Numbered from the stretch's first letter, positions 1 through 8,608 are shown. The stretch: 64,000 nucleotides of DNA from Limnohabitans sp. (GCF_017848645.1 NZ_JAFEIF010000049.1:1-64000), one strand, 5' to 3'. Program-made: numbers and translations. The notes: generated by a model not told the origin, from the letters alone.

Positions 1-572
1 GGGCTGGGCAGTTCGGTGAAAGCTTCGCCGCCCGGGTTGCCAGCGGTTTGCCCATCGCGCCACCAAGGAATGGGTGCGCGGCTGAAGTACAGCGCCATCT
101 GGCGGGCGTCCGTGACCACTTTGACGATATTCGGGTTGCAGAAGTCGACCAGTTGGCTGATGGCATGGGCGGCTGTGCTCATGCTGGCTTCGGGCCGTTC
201 GATGAGCAGCTGGGCCACCTGGTCAATCAGTGCGGGATCGATCAAGGGCTCGTCGCCTTGCACGTTGACCACAACGGCCTCATCGCTCAGGCCCAGCAGC
301 TGGCAAGCTTCAGCCAAGCGGTCGCTGCCGCTGACGTGGTCCTGGCGGGTCAAAAGGGCTTGCACGCCGTGGTCCGCGCAGGCGGCCACGATGCGTTCAT
401 CATCGGCGGCCACCACCACTTGGCCAGCGTTTGACAGCATGGCGCGCTTGGCCACGCGCACCACCATGGGCAGTCCGGCGATGTCGGCAAGGGGTTTGTT
501 CGGCAGGCGACTGGACGCCATGCGCGCGGGGATCAGGACGCTGAAGTCGCTTGGGTGAGGGGCCAGACGCAT
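1..572 (-). CDS. kdsB: 3-deoxy-manno-octulosonate cytidylyltransferase (CMP-KDO synthetase), C-terminus cut by window edge
   Basis: Activates KDO with CTP to give CMP-KDO for the lipopolysaccharide inner core, in the cytoplasm. About 190 of the usual roughly 255 residues are present. The N-terminal nucleotide-binding signature P-A-R-x-x-S-x-R-x-P-x-K-P lies at residues 15-27 and the metal/substrate loop NVQGDEPLI at 103-111, both typical of KdsB. The ATG at 572 is the only sensible start and lies 10 bases after the stop of the Trm112-like gene, so the two are probably co-transcribed. The gene ends the exbB-exbD-lpxK-Trm112-kdsB order conserved in Burkholderiales, which supports the call. The C-terminus is outside the window. 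Confidence 0.95.
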   Translation of the reverse strand, partial: MRLAPHPSDFSVLIPARMASSRLPNKPLADIAGLPMVVRVAKRAMLSNAGQVVVAADDERIVAACADHGVQALLTRQDHVSGSDRLAEACQLLGLSDEAVVVNVQGDEPLIDPALIDQVAQLLIERPEASMSTAAHAISQLVDFCNPNIVKVVTDARQMALYFSRAPIPWWRDGQTAGNPGGEAFTELPS

Positions 573-582
573 GCGTGGTCTT

Positions 583-789
583 TCAGAGCGGGGGGCGCAA
601 AGCGGCCAGTTTCTCGATTTCTTCGTCGCTCAAGGTGCGCGCTTCGTTTTCGAGCAAGATCGGAATGCCCTTGCGCACGGGGTAGGCCAGTCGGGCGCTG
701 CGCGAAAGCAGCTCCTGGGTCTCGCGGTCAAAATCCAGCGGTCCTTTGGTGACCGGGCAGACCAGCAGTTCAAGCAGTTTGGTGTCCAT
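583..789 (-). CDS. Trm112-family small protein (YcaR-like)
   Basis: A 68-residue protein with the Trm112/YcaR signature near the N-terminus ([14 protein letters not shown]) and the motif [11 protein letters not shown] in the middle. In proteobacteria these proteins are nearly always encoded between lpxK and kdsB, as here. The biochemical role of bacterial YcaR is not settled; eukaryotic Trm112 is a methyltransferase activator. Only the first of the zinc-type cysteines is retained, so a bound zinc is doubtful. It starts 73 bases after the lpxK stop and ends 10 bases before kdsB. Confidence 0.9.
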   Translation of the reverse strand: MDTKLLELLVCPVTKGPLDFDRETQELLSRSARLAYPVRKGIPILLENEARTLSDEEIEKLAALRPPL

Positions 790-862
790 GGGGCAATGAT
801 AACGGTGCAGGACCCGCCGGGCAGGGGTTGCAGCTCAGCGCAAGCTGCCTGGTTGGGGGCTT

Positions 863-1855
863 TCAGCGGAAGGGTTTTTCGGCCAAACGCTGGTCCAGCG
901 CCAGCCAAAACGCGGCTTCGGGCGTCAGCACCAAGGGCACGGCCAGTGCCCTGGGCTGGTGCTGCCAGAGCTTGGCCGCGTCTTTTTCGGTGCACAGCAA
1001 GGGGCGATCCGTGCCAACTGGCGCTCCATTTGCGTAGTCAAAATGGTCGGGCAAAGCGGTCGTGTGATGCAGTTGCAGACCGGTGGCCCGCAGCATGGCA
1101 AAAAATGCCTCGGGGCGGGCCAGACCGGCGACTGCATCGACGGGCTGATCGATCAGGCTGGACAAAGCCAGGCTGCGGCCTTGCGCATCGTGCGCCATTG
1201 GGGCCAACTGGCGCTGCGCCTGAAAGCCGCCCGGCAAGCCGTTGTCTCCGGTGTGCAGCAACAAGCCCACTGGCCGGGGCCAGGGCTCACGCAAAGGCCC
1301 GGCCGGCAGCAGCCAGCCGTTGCCCACGCCGCGCTCGTCCATCACGCATATTTCCAGGTCCCGTGCCAGGGCCCAGTGCTGCAGGCCGTCGTCGCACACC
1401 AGCAAATTGACTTCGGGGTGGGCTTGCAACAAGGCACGCCCGGCTTCGGCGCGTGCGGCCGCCACCCAAACGGGCGCGCCGGTTTTTTGACGGATCAGCA
1501 AGGGCTCGTCGCCCACATCGGCGGGCAGGCTGTCGGGCATGACAGCGCGGGTGTCGCGCGTCTGGCGGCCATGGCCACGAGAAATCACGCCCACATGCCA
1601 GCCCCTTTGTTGCAAATGCTGCACCAAGGCCATGGTCAAAGGGGTTTTGCCTGCACCGCCGGCCACCACATTGCCCACGACAATCACCGGCACCGGCAAG
1701 CGATGGGCTTGCCGCCAGCCCATGCGCCAGACCAGACTGCGGGCGGCCAGCACGGCTGCATGCACAAAGGAAATGGGCCGCAACACCCATGCGAACAGGC
1801 CCCGCGAAGTCCAGACCCGTGGCAATTGCTGGTGCAGCCAGGCGGACAGGTGCAT
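863..1855 (-). CDS. lpxK: Tetraacyldisaccharide 4'-kinase
   Basis: Phosphorylates the 4' position of the lipid A disaccharide precursor at the inner membrane, the sixth step of the Raetz pathway. At 330 residues it has the normal family length. A hydrophobic N-terminal segment (about residues 20-40) would anchor it, followed by the Walker A loop (GNVVAGGAGKT, residues 61-71). The strings SRGHGR (about 96-101) and CDDGLQHWAL (about 155-164) are classic LpxK motifs. It starts 6 bases after the exbD stop. Its position between exbD and kdsB agrees with a lipid A/KDO role. Confidence 0.96.
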   Translation of the reverse strand: MHLSAWLHQQLPRVWTSRGLFAWVLRPISFVHAAVLAARSLVWRMGWRQAHRLPVPVIVVGNVVAGGAGKTPLTMALVQHLQQRGWHVGVISRGHGRQTRDTRAVMPDSLPADVGDEPLLIRQKTGAPVWVAAARAEAGRALLQAHPEVNLLVCDDGLQHWALARDLEICVMDERGVGNGWLLPAGPLREPWPRPVGLLLHTGDNGLPGGFQAQRQLAPMAHDAQGRSLALSSLIDQPVDAVAGLARPEAFFAMLRATGLQLHHTTALPDHFDYANGAPVGTDRPLLCTEKDAAKLWQHQPRALAVPLVLTPEAAFWLALDQRLAEKPFR

Positions 1856-1861
1856 AGGGTG

Positions 1862-2284
1862 TCAGGAGCCGGAGGGCTCGGGTGACTGGGTGGCGAAGGT
1901 GATTTGAGACAGCCCCGTGCGGCGGGCCGCTTCCATGGCGTTGACGACCGATTGGTGGCTGGCTTGGGCATCGGCGCTGATCACCAAGGTCGCTTCTTTG
2001 GAGGCCAGGGGGCCCAAAACGGCCGCCAAAGCACTCACCGAAGTGCCTTCGATGGGGGATTTGTTCACCGCATATTGGCCATGGGCGGTGACCGACAAGA
2101 CAATCTGCTGTGGCCGATCTTTTTGCTTTTGGGCGTCTGCCAGGGGCAGGGTCATGTTGATTTCGGTCAGGCGAGACCAGGTGGTGGTGAGCATCAAAAA
2201 GATGAGCACCACCAACAAAACATCGATGAAGGGGATGAGGTTGATCTCGGGCTCGGCCGAGGGGGTGCGTTGGCGAAAGTTCAC
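1862..2284 (-). CDS. exbD: ExbD/TolR-family proton-channel subunit
   Basis: Partner of ExbB in a proton-driven inner-membrane motor that energises outer-membrane processes. The 140-residue protein has one transmembrane helix (about residues 15-35) carrying the essential membrane aspartate (Asp21 in IPFIDVLLV), then a periplasmic domain. It starts 11 bases after exbB and is followed 6 bases later by lpxK. No tonB is nearby. In this synteny group the motor is commonly found next to lipid A genes, so TonB versus Tol use cannot be decided from the sequence. Confidence 0.93.
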   Translation of the reverse strand: MNFRQRTPSAEPEINLIPFIDVLLVVLIFLMLTTTWSRLTEINMTLPLADAQKQKDRPQQIVLSVTAHGQYAVNKSPIEGTSVSALAAVLGPLASKEATLVISADAQASHQSVVNAMEAARRTGLSQITFATQSPEPSGS

Positions 2285-2295
2285 AGCGGACTCGT

Positions 2296-2913
2296 TCAGT
2301 GGCGCAGATGGCTCAAGTGGCGGGCAAATTGTTCACTGGCCACCTCCATCGACAGCAGCATATTGTCCACCAGGGATCTGAAATAGCGCCAGAACATGAG
2401 TGCCGGAATGGCCACGATCAAACCAAATGCGGTGTTGTACAGCGCCACAGAGATGCCATAGGCCAGTTGGGCCGGTTGACTGGAGCCTGCGGTCTGGGCC
2501 GCAAAAATCTCGATCATGCCGATGACGGTGCCGAGCAATCCCAGCAAAGGGGCTGCTGAAGCGATGGTGCCCAAGGCTGTCAGGTAGCGCTCCAGATGTC
2601 GGCCCGCCAAGCGGCCCGCCATTTCCATGTGCGCCCGGATGTCCTCATCAGAGGCGGCAGGGTTTTTTTGCAGGCAGCGCAGTCCGCTGGCCAAAACGGG
2701 ACCGAGCACGCCTTTTTTTTCAAGTTGCAGCACCGTCTCTTCGGGTGGAACACCGCGACGGGTGATTTCTACAGCCTGTTCCAGTGTCTGGGCGGGCATG
2801 ACTTTGTGGGCACGCAGCTGAAACAGGCGCTCAAGGATCAAGGCCAAAGCCAAAACGGAGCACAAAATCAGCGGCCAGATGGGCCATCCAGCGGCCTGAA
2901 TGATGGATAACAA
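2296..2913 (-). CDS. exbB: ExbB/TolQ/MotA-family proton-channel subunit
   Basis: Multi-spanning inner-membrane subunit forming the proton channel with ExbD. Three hydrophobic segments are visible (about residues 10-30, 105-130 and 145-170), and the conserved GLLGTVIGMI region sits before the second. I place the start at TTG 2913, giving 205 residues: an AAGGA ribosome site lies 6 bases upstream and the N-terminus then reads LSIIQAAGWPIWPL, as expected for the family. An upstream in-frame TTG at 2937 is the alternative. First gene of the exbB-exbD-lpxK run. Confidence 0.92.
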   Translation of the reverse strand: MLSIIQAAGWPIWPLILCSVLALALILERLFQLRAHKVMPAQTLEQAVEITRRGVPPEETVLQLEKKGVLGPVLASGLRCLQKNPAASDEDIRAHMEMAGRLAGRHLERYLTALGTIASAAPLLGLLGTVIGMIEIFAAQTAGSSQPAQLAYGISVALYNTAFGLIVAIPALMFWRYFRSLVDNMLLSMEVASEQFARHLSHLRH

Positions 2914-3267
2914 AACAGTTCCTTCTTCGGGAGACAAAGTGACAAAAGCACGTGATTATGGACGATGACTTGCGTTCCAGGCCCGCGCTCAGCACATGGC
3001 CAGCACGCATTCAAGGGGTTGTTGGGGCTGTGGATAACTTTGTGAAGAAGTTCGGGCTTGGTTGTGTATTTTGAATTTTTAAGTTTTATATATATGTTTC
3101 GATATACGCATTAAAGATGAAAAAAATCAACTGAATCAAGGACTTGAGTTTTTACCAGAACATGGTGTCGGTCTTGTGCCTTGGCCGATGGCCTCGTTCA
3201 AGCCTGTGGAAGACTGGCTGACGGAGGCTGCGGCGAAGCGTCTGCCGGCTGTAGGACAATCGAGGAC
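2914..3267. other. Divergent intergenic region, AT-rich, between exbB and xseA
   Basis: 354 bases without a gene. The part from about 3060 to 3150 is strikingly AT-rich (runs of T and a TATATATAT stretch) compared with the GC-rich surroundings and probably holds the divergent promoters of the exbB and xseA transcripts. I could not assign clear -35/-10 pairs. A single perfect DnaA-box-like 9-mer lies at 3029-3037. Confidence 0.6.
3029..3037 (-). promoter_or_regulatory. DnaA-box-like 9-mer
   Basis: On the minus strand the sequence is TTATCCACA, the strict DnaA consensus, followed within about 30 bases by the AT-rich tract. I saw no second perfect box in this intergenic region, so this is not evidence for an origin. 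It could be a regulatory DnaA site or chance. Confidence 0.3.
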
Positions 3268-4623
3268 ATGAGTCCTTCAGAAATGAAAAAAACCCGAGCC
3301 TGGACGGTGTCAGCGCTGTGCCGCGCGGTGGCTGAAAGCCTGGACGCCCAGTTCAACCCGGTCACCTTGCGCGGTGAGATTTCGGGGTTTTCGCGTGCCG
3401 CAAGTGGACATTGTTATTTTTCCATCAAGGACGACACAGGTCAGATCCGCTGCGCCATGTTTCGGCGTGCCGCCAGTTTGATGGACTTTGCGCCGCGCGA
3501 TGGCGAATTGGTCGAAGTGCGGGGTCGTTTGGGTGTGTACGAAGCCCGGGGCGATCTGCAGCTGATCGTCGAATCCATGGAGCGCGCAGGGCAGGGCGCG
3601 CTGTTTGAGCAGTTTTTGCGTCTGAAGGCCAAGCTCGAAGCCGAGGGCCTGTTCGACCCCGCGCACAAACGTGCTTTGCCCACCCAGCCTCGTGCCATTG
3701 GGGTGGTCACGTCTTTGGGCGCAGCCGCCTGGCACGACGTGGTGACCGCCTTGCAGCGGCGCGTGCCGCACATTCCGGTGCTGATGGCCCCGGCCTTGGT
3801 GCAGGGCGCTGGCGCTGCGGCCACGCTGGCGCAGGCCTTGCAAAATATGTACGCTTTGACGGCAGAAGACAACCCGCTGTGTCCGCCCGTGGACGTGATT
3901 TTGTTGGTGCGCGGCGGCGGCTCTATGGAGGACCTGTGGTCCTTCAACGACGAAAATCTGGCCCGTTTGATCGCCCAAAGTCCGGTGCCGCTGATTTGCG
4001 GCGTGGGCCACGAGACGGATTTCACCATCGCTGATTTTGTGGCCGACGTGCGTGCCCCGACGCCCACGGCCGCGGCCGAGATGGCCGCGACCGACCGGGG
4101 TGCGGGTCTGGAAGCCCTGTCGGTGCTGGCGCATCGCCTCGGCCGGGGGCTGTTGCGACAGCAAGACCGCCAAGCGCAACGTTTGGATGCGGTGGCGGCG
4201 CGCTTGGGTGTGGGTTTGGTCCGTCAACAAGAGCGACAGAGTCAGCGGCTGAATGCGGTGGCATCACGGCTGGGCCGCCCGCAGGCCTTGCTGGGCCAGC
4301 ACAGCCAGTGGCTGGACCGCTTGGCCGGTCGTTTGCAGGCTGGGGTGCAAAGCCAATGGCTGGGGCAGGGTCACCAGTTGGAGCGTCTGAGCGACCGTTT
4401 GGGTTTCAACCGGGCTCAGCAGTTGCCGCAACGCGCCCAGCGCCTGGAGCGGGCCGCTTTGCGTTTGTCGTCGGTGGATCCGCGTCAGGTGTTGGAGCGT
4501 GGTTATGCCTGGCTCAGCGATGAGCGCGGCCAGGCCTTGACCCATGCGGCCCAGTTTCAGCCGGGCCAGGCGGTGCGGGCTACTTTGGCGGATGGGGACG
4601 TGCCTTTGACGGTGACCCCTTGA
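3268..4623 (+). CDS. xseA: Exonuclease VII large subunit
   Basis: Large subunit of the ATP-independent single-strand exonuclease that acts on single-strand DNA from either end. With ATG 3268 (GAGG just upstream) the protein is 451 residues, close to E. coli XseA. The N-terminal OB-fold reads LRGEISGFSRAASGHCYFSI, the catalytic core contains VILLVRGGGSMEDLWSFN and GVGHETDFTIADFVADVRAPTPTAA, all family hallmarks. The C-terminal part is an arginine/glutamine-rich helix with two 22-residue tandem units (residues 295-316 and 317-338) that share RQQ-R-Q-QRL-AVA-RLG. No xseB is seen nearby. Confidence 0.96.
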   Translation: MSPSEMKKTRAWTVSALCRAVAESLDAQFNPVTLRGEISGFSRAASGHCYFSIKDDTGQIRCAMFRRAASLMDFAPRDGELVEVRGRLGVYEARGDLQLIVESMERAGQGALFEQFLRLKAKLEAEGLFDPAHKRALPTQPRAIGVVTSLGAAAWHDVVTALQRRVPHIPVLMAPALVQGAGAAATLAQALQNMYALTAEDNPLCPPVDVILLVRGGGSMEDLWSFNDENLARLIAQSPVPLICGVGHETDFTIADFVADVRAPTPTAAAEMAATDRGAGLEALSVLAHRLGRGLLRQQDRQAQRLDAVAARLGVGLVRQQERQSQRLNAVASRLGRPQALLGQHSQWLDRLAGRLQAGVQSQWLGQGHQLERLSDRLGFNRAQQLPQRAQRLERAALRLSSVDPRQVLERGYAWLSDERGQALTHAAQFQPGQAVRATLADGDVPLTVTP

Positions 4624-4690
4624 GTTTTGTTTGACGGCTCAGCTGTTTGGGGGGGGGGCCGCATCGGGTCAACCGTTGAGGTTAAGCCGC

Positions 4691-4756
4691 CATGGGCCGG
4701 GGCCTGGGCACCTCATGAGGGAGTACCCAAAATCGGTGCCCAGGCCCCGGCCCATG
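4691..4756 (+). repeat. Long hairpin element 1 with conserved 22-base loop, upstream of sodB
   Basis: A perfect 22-base-pair stem (4691-4712 with 4735-4756) encloses a 22-base apical region (4713-4734). Inside the apical region GGG and CCC can pair around the tetraloop AGTA, leaving TCATG on one side and AAATC on the other unpaired. The second copy at 5621-5694 has the same architecture in opposite orientation. It lies between the xseA stop and the sodB start, so it could act on either transcript. There is no T-run, so it is not a standard intrinsic terminator. Confidence 0.75.
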
Positions 4757-4907
4757 ACGGCGGTGGACGGTGTGGAATGTGGCGGAGATGGTCGATGTCA
4801 AACCGTTCAAGGCTCTTGCGCAGTGACCTGTCACTCAAAAGGGCGATCACACAGACCCTAAAATGCTCAGGTCTTTCCTCAACCCGCAACAACAAAAGGA
4901 CATCCCC

Positions 4908-5489
4908 ATGGAACACACCTTGCCCGCACTGCCTTACGCAATCGACGCTTTGGCACCTCATTACAGCCAGGAAACCCTGGAGTTTCACCACGGCAAGCAC
5001 CACAACGCTTATGTGGTGAACCTGAACAACCTGCAAAAAGGCACTGAATTCGAGAGCATGTCCCTCGAAGAAATCATCAAGAAGTCCAGCGGCGGCGTCT
5101 ACAACAACTCTGCCCAGATCTGGAACCACACCTTCTTCTGGAACTGCATGAAGCCCAATGGCGGTGGCGAGCCCACAGGCGCATTGGCCACAGCCATCAA
5201 CGCCAAATTCGGCAGCTACGCCGCTTTCAAGGAAGCCTTCGTCAAGAGCGCCGTGGGCAACTTCGGCTCCGGCTGGACATGGCTGGTCAAGAAAGCCGAC
5301 GGCTCGGTGGACATCGTCAACATGGGCGCTGCCGGCACCCCGCTGACCACTGGCGATACTGCCTTGCTGACTGTGGACGTGTGGGAGCACGCTTACTACA
5401 TCGACTACCGCAACATGCGTCCCAAGTTCGTTGAGACTTTCCTCGACAAACTGGTGAACTGGTCGTTTGCAGAGAAGAACTTCGGCTGA
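4908..5489 (+). CDS. sodB: Superoxide dismutase [Fe]
   Basis: Converts superoxide to hydrogen peroxide and oxygen in the cytoplasm. 193 residues, the same length as E. coli SodB. Metal ligands are His27, His74 and the Asp/His pair in [13 protein letters not shown]. Gln70 in NNSAQIWNH together with [10 protein letters not shown] is the pattern of the iron enzyme rather than the manganese one. ATG 4908 is chosen because AAAAGGA lies 7 bases upstream and the N-terminus then matches the family; the in-frame ATG at 4863 would add 15 unlikely residues. It is a single-gene unit flanked by the two related hairpin elements. Confidence 0.97.
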   Translation: MEHTLPALPYAIDALAPHYSQETLEFHHGKHHNAYVVNLNNLQKGTEFESMSLEEIIKKSSGGVYNNSAQIWNHTFFWNCMKPNGGGEPTGALATAINAKFGSYAAFKEAFVKSAVGNFGSGWTWLVKKADGSVDIVNMGAAGTPLTTGDTALLTVDVWEHAYYIDYRNMRPKFVETFLDKLVNWSFAEKNFG

Positions 5490-5507
5490 TCCCGTCGGCC
5501 TTCAAGT

Positions 5508-5535
5508 CACAAAGCCCGCTTATGCGGGCTTTGTG
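5508..5535 (+). terminator. Hairpin terminator after sodB
   Basis: CACAAAGCCCGC (5508-5519), a TTAT loop and GCGGGCTTTGTG (5524-5535) form a perfect 12-bp stem starting 18 bases after the sodB stop. The A/T-rich outer arms make it usable on either strand. Confidence 0.8.
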
Positions 5536-5620
5536 CTTTGAGGGGCCGAAAGTCAATGGGGCCCTTGGACAAATCTTCGTTTTCGAAATGCCCTTTGACT
5601 GTCTGAGATCAACCATGCAG

Positions 5621-5694
5621 CTGAGAATGGGGTGGGGCCGGGTGCCGATTTCTGGTACCCCAGCATGAGGCGCCCGGCCCCACCCCATTCTCAG
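5621..5694 (-). repeat. Long hairpin element 2 with conserved 22-base loop, downstream of sodB
   Basis: A 26-base-pair stem with one mismatched (G-U capable) position (5621-5646 with 5669-5694) encloses a 22-base apical region (5647-5668). Read on the minus strand, 17 of these 22 bases match the apical region of element 1, including the unpaired TCATG and AAATC ends. The small inner hairpin is kept by compensatory change (CTGG/CCAG here, GGG/CCC in element 1). It sits between the convergent ends of sodB and the SDR gene. Confidence 0.75.
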
Positions 5695-5716
5695 CGGACC
5701 TCGCAAAACAAGTAAA

Positions 5717-6478
5717 TCAGCGAATCATCATCCCGCCATCGGCCACCACGGTCTGACCCGTCACGTAATTTGCCGCTGGGCTCGCCAAAAACACCGCGAT
5801 GCCGCCAATGTCATCCGCCTCACCCATGCGGCGCAAAGGGGCCTGGCTGTTGTACTTGGCACTCAGCACCGGGTCTTCGTGCAGTGCCTTGGCAAAGTCC
5901 GTCTTGATCAAGCCCGGCGCAATGCAGTTCACGCGTATGTTGTCCGGGCCCCATTCCACTGCCAGGTTACGCGCCAGCTGCATGTCGGCCGCCTTGGACA
6001 GGTTGTAAGCGCCAATCACCGACGAACCGTGCAATCCGCCAATGGACGACACGATCACGATGGCGCCATCCTTTTGGGCCTTCATGTCGGGGTACACCAG
6101 GTTGCACAGCCAGGCGTTCGACAACACGTTGTTGCGCATGACCTTGTCAAACACCTCGTCGCTCATGCCCGTGGCCGGGCCGTAATAGGGGTTGGTGGCC
6201 GCGTTGCACACCAGGATGTCGATCACGCCCCAAGTCTCACGGGTCTGCGCGATCAGGTTTTGCAGTTGCTCCTTGCTGGAGATGCTGGCCGCAATCGCCA
6301 TCGCCTCGCCGCCAGCGGCCTGAATCTCTTTGACCACCGCCTCGCAAGCGTCTTGCTTGCGGCTGGACACCACCACTTTGGCCCCGGCGATGGCCAGCTG
6401 GTGCGCAATGGAGCGGCCAATGCCCCGGCTCGAACCCGTCACCACAGCGACTTTGCCTTTGAGATTGAACAGTGACAT
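5717..6478 (-). CDS. SDR-family NAD(P)-dependent oxidoreductase
   Basis: Classical short-chain dehydrogenase, 253 residues. Cofactor motif TGSSRGIG at residues 14-21, the NAA motif in LVCNAATNP (about 89-97), catalytic Ser in VSSIGG and the Tyr-x-x-x-Lys pair in GAYNLSK. The closing region YVTGQTVVADGGMMI is typical of FabG-like enzymes. The substrate cannot be told; relatives are often annotated as glucose/ribitol- or 3-oxoacyl-type reductases. Start ATG 6478 has GGAG upstream. It is a single gene divergent from the FAD oxidoreductase at 6592. Confidence 0.9.
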   Translation of the reverse strand: MSLFNLKGKVAVVTGSSRGIGRSIAHQLAIAGAKVVVSSRKQDACEAVVKEIQAAGGEAMAIAASISSKEQLQNLIAQTRETWGVIDILVCNAATNPYYGPATGMSDEVFDKVMRNNVLSNAWLCNLVYPDMKAQKDGAIVIVSSIGGLHGSSVIGAYNLSKAADMQLARNLAVEWGPDNIRVNCIAPGLIKTDFAKALHEDPVLSAKYNSQAPLRRMGEADDIGGIAVFLASPAANYVTGQTVVADGGMMIR

Positions 6479-6591
6479 GAAACGGTCTCCTTGTTGAATG
6501 TTGGGCAGTCTGCCCGTGCGCGTTGCCCGTGTCTGTCTTGCGGGTGTCACCCGAGGCGGTGAGGCGCTCAGCCTGCGACACAATGGAGCCC

Positions 6592-7701
6592 ATGGAACAA
6601 GTTGATGCTGTCGTGATCGGGGCCGGCGTGGTCGGCCTGGCTGTGGGGCGGGCGCTGGCGCTGTCGGGCCGCGAAGTGCTGGTGCTCGAATCGGAAAATG
6701 CGATTGGCACGGGCACCAGCTCGCGCAACAGCGAGGTCATCCATGCGGGTATTTACTACCCGGCGGGCTCGCTCAAGGCGCGGCTGTGTGTGCAGGGCAA
6801 GCAAATGCTTTACGCCTATTGCGCCGAGCGCGGTGTGGCGCACCAGCGCCTGGGCAAGTTGATCGTGGCCACCAGCCCCGAGCAAGTGCTGGCGCTGGAC
6901 GGCATCCGGGCCAAGGCAGCTGCCAACGGCGTGCATGACCTGCAAAAACTCAGTGCCGCCGAGGCCCGGGCGCTGGAGCCCGCGCTGGCCTGCGAAGCCG
7001 CATTGCTTTCGCCCAGCACGGGTGTAGTGGACAGCCACGGCCTCATGCTCGCCCTGCAAGGCGACATGGAAAACGCTGGCGGCCTGCTGGCCCTGGTCTC
7101 ACCCGTGCAGCACATCGGTCTCAAGCATGGCACCGCCACCCACCCGATCCGCGTGACCTCGCAAGACGGCACCGAGCTGGCTTGCAAGGTGCTGGTCAAC
7201 GCCGCAGGCTTGAACGCCGTGGCGGTGGCACGCGCCATGGAGGGTCTTGATAACAGCCGGCTGCCCTTGGCGTATTTCGCCAAAGGCAATTACTTCACGC
7301 TGGCGGGCAAGGCCCCGTTTTCGCGTTTGATCTACCCCGTGCCCGAAGCGGCCGGGCTGGGTGTGCACCTCACGCTCGATCTGGGCGGTCAGGCCAAGTT
7401 CGGGCCTGATGTCCAGTGGGTTCAGGATCCTGCTGACCTGCAAGTCGACCCGCGCCGGGGCGACGCTTTTTATGCCGAGGTGCGCAAATACTGGCCTGCC
7501 CTGCAAGACGGTGCCTTGCAGCCGGGTTATGCGGGCATGCGTCCCAAGATCAATGCCCCGAACGAAGCAGCGGCCGACTTCATGGTCCAGGGCCCGGCCG
7601 AGCACGGCGTGCCGGGTCTGGTGAACCTGCTGGGCATCGAGTCGCCGGGTTTGACCAGCTCTTTGGCCATCGCTGAAGAGGTCTGCGCACGCCTGGCTTG
7701 A
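6592..7701 (+). CDS. FAD-dependent oxidoreductase, L-2-hydroxyglutarate dehydrogenase (LhgO)-like
   Basis: A 369-residue DAO-superfamily flavoprotein. The FAD-binding fold starts at once (VVIGAGVVG, residues 7-15), followed by [15 protein letters not shown], a hallmark of LhgO-type enzymes that oxidise 2-hydroxyacids, and GVVDSHGLM. The C-terminal flavin motif is [19 protein letters not shown]. The likely role is oxidation of L-2-hydroxyglutarate or a similar 2-hydroxyacid, passing electrons to the quinone pool; this is inferred from family. ATG 6583 is an alternative start three codons upstream; 6592 has GGAG at a better distance. It is followed by a thioesterase gene on the same strand. Confidence 0.85.
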   Translation: MEQVDAVVIGAGVVGLAVGRALALSGREVLVLESENAIGTGTSSRNSEVIHAGIYYPAGSLKARLCVQGKQMLYAYCAERGVAHQRLGKLIVATSPEQVLALDGIRAKAAANGVHDLQKLSAAEARALEPALACEAALLSPSTGVVDSHGLMLALQGDMENAGGLLALVSPVQHIGLKHGTATHPIRVTSQDGTELACKVLVNAAGLNAVAVARAMEGLDNSRLPLAYFAKGNYFTLAGKAPFSRLIYPVPEAAGLGVHLTLDLGGQAKFGPDVQWVQDPADLQVDPRRGDAFYAEVRKYWPALQDGALQPGYAGMRPKINAPNEAAADFMVQGPAEHGVPGLVNLLGIESPGLTSSLAIAEEVCARLA

Positions 7702-7749
7702 TGCTTTTGGGACAGCGTGGCGTGCCAGGGCGCGCCTATCATCGAGCGC

Positions 7750-8568
7750 ATGCACCCATTCGACGAAGCCATTGACCTGCGCGCCTCTGCACTTGCGCAA
7801 GCGCCCCACGAATTCACAGGCGCGACCCACCCGGCTTACGCCAACATGGTGGGCCCCTTTGGTGGAACCACCGCTGCGCAGTTGATCCAGTCCGCCATGC
7901 TGCACCCCGAGCGCCTGGGCGAGCCGGTGGCGCTCACGGTCAATTTTGCCGCGCCGGTGGCCGATGGTGACATCCGCTTGGTGGCGCGGCCCGTGCGCAC
8001 CAACCGCTCGACCCAACACTGGATCATCGAAGCCCATCAAGCAGAAGGCGTGGTGGCTACGGCCACCGCTGTGTTCGCCGTTCGGCGCGAGACCTGGTCG
8101 GATGTCGAAGCGGTCATGCCCGCCAACCTGCCCGAGCCTGATGCCTTGTCCCGCATGCCCGTCAAAGGCATGCCCGCCTGGCCGCAGCGCTACGACATGC
8201 GCTTTGTCGAAGGGGCTTTCCCAACGACTTTTGACGAACAAGAACAGACCCACTCGCGCTCCACCCTGTGGGTGCGCGACGAGCCCGAACGGGCCTTGGA
8301 CTTCGCCTCGCTGGCGGCCTTGAGCGACAGCTTTTTCCCGCGTATTTACATCCGCCGCCGTCGCCGGGCGATGATCGGCACCGTGTCCCTCACCACCTAT
8401 TTCCACGCCGACAGCGCCTTGCTGGCGCAAGTGGGTACGCGCCATGTGCTGGGCGTGGCCACGGCACTGAATTACCGCCACGGCTACTTTGACCAGACCG
8501 GCGAGCTGTGGAGCCCAGAAGGCCAACTGCTGGCGAGCACGCACCAGCTGGTTTACTTCAAGGAATGA
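7750..8568 (+). CDS. Acyl-CoA thioesterase family protein (TesB-like double hotdog)
   Basis: 272 residues with two consecutive hotdog folds. The N-terminal half contains HPAYANMVGPFGGTTAAQLI and the second half SLTTYFHADSALLAQVG, matching thioesterases of the TesB/acyl-CoA thioesterase superfamily. Such enzymes hydrolyse acyl-CoAs in the cytoplasm; the chain length is unknown. ATG 7750 begins MHPFDEAIDLRA. The gene starts 48 bases after the FAD oxidoreductase and may share its transcript. Confidence 0.8.
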   Translation: MHPFDEAIDLRASALAQAPHEFTGATHPAYANMVGPFGGTTAAQLIQSAMLHPERLGEPVALTVNFAAPVADGDIRLVARPVRTNRSTQHWIIEAHQAEGVVATATAVFAVRRETWSDVEAVMPANLPEPDALSRMPVKGMPAWPQRYDMRFVEGAFPTTFDEQEQTHSRSTLWVRDEPERALDFASLAALSDSFFPRIYIRRRRRAMIGTVSLTTYFHADSALLAQVGTRHVLGVATALNYRHGYFDQTGELWSPEGQLLASTHQLVYFKE

Positions 8569-8608
8569 TCACACGGGGTCAATGCAGGCTGATCTTCAGC
8601 GCTTTGCT

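Noticed and set aside
16-558. Plus-strand open frames at the window start
   Set aside because: They lie opposite kdsB, whose signature motifs are clear on the minus strand.
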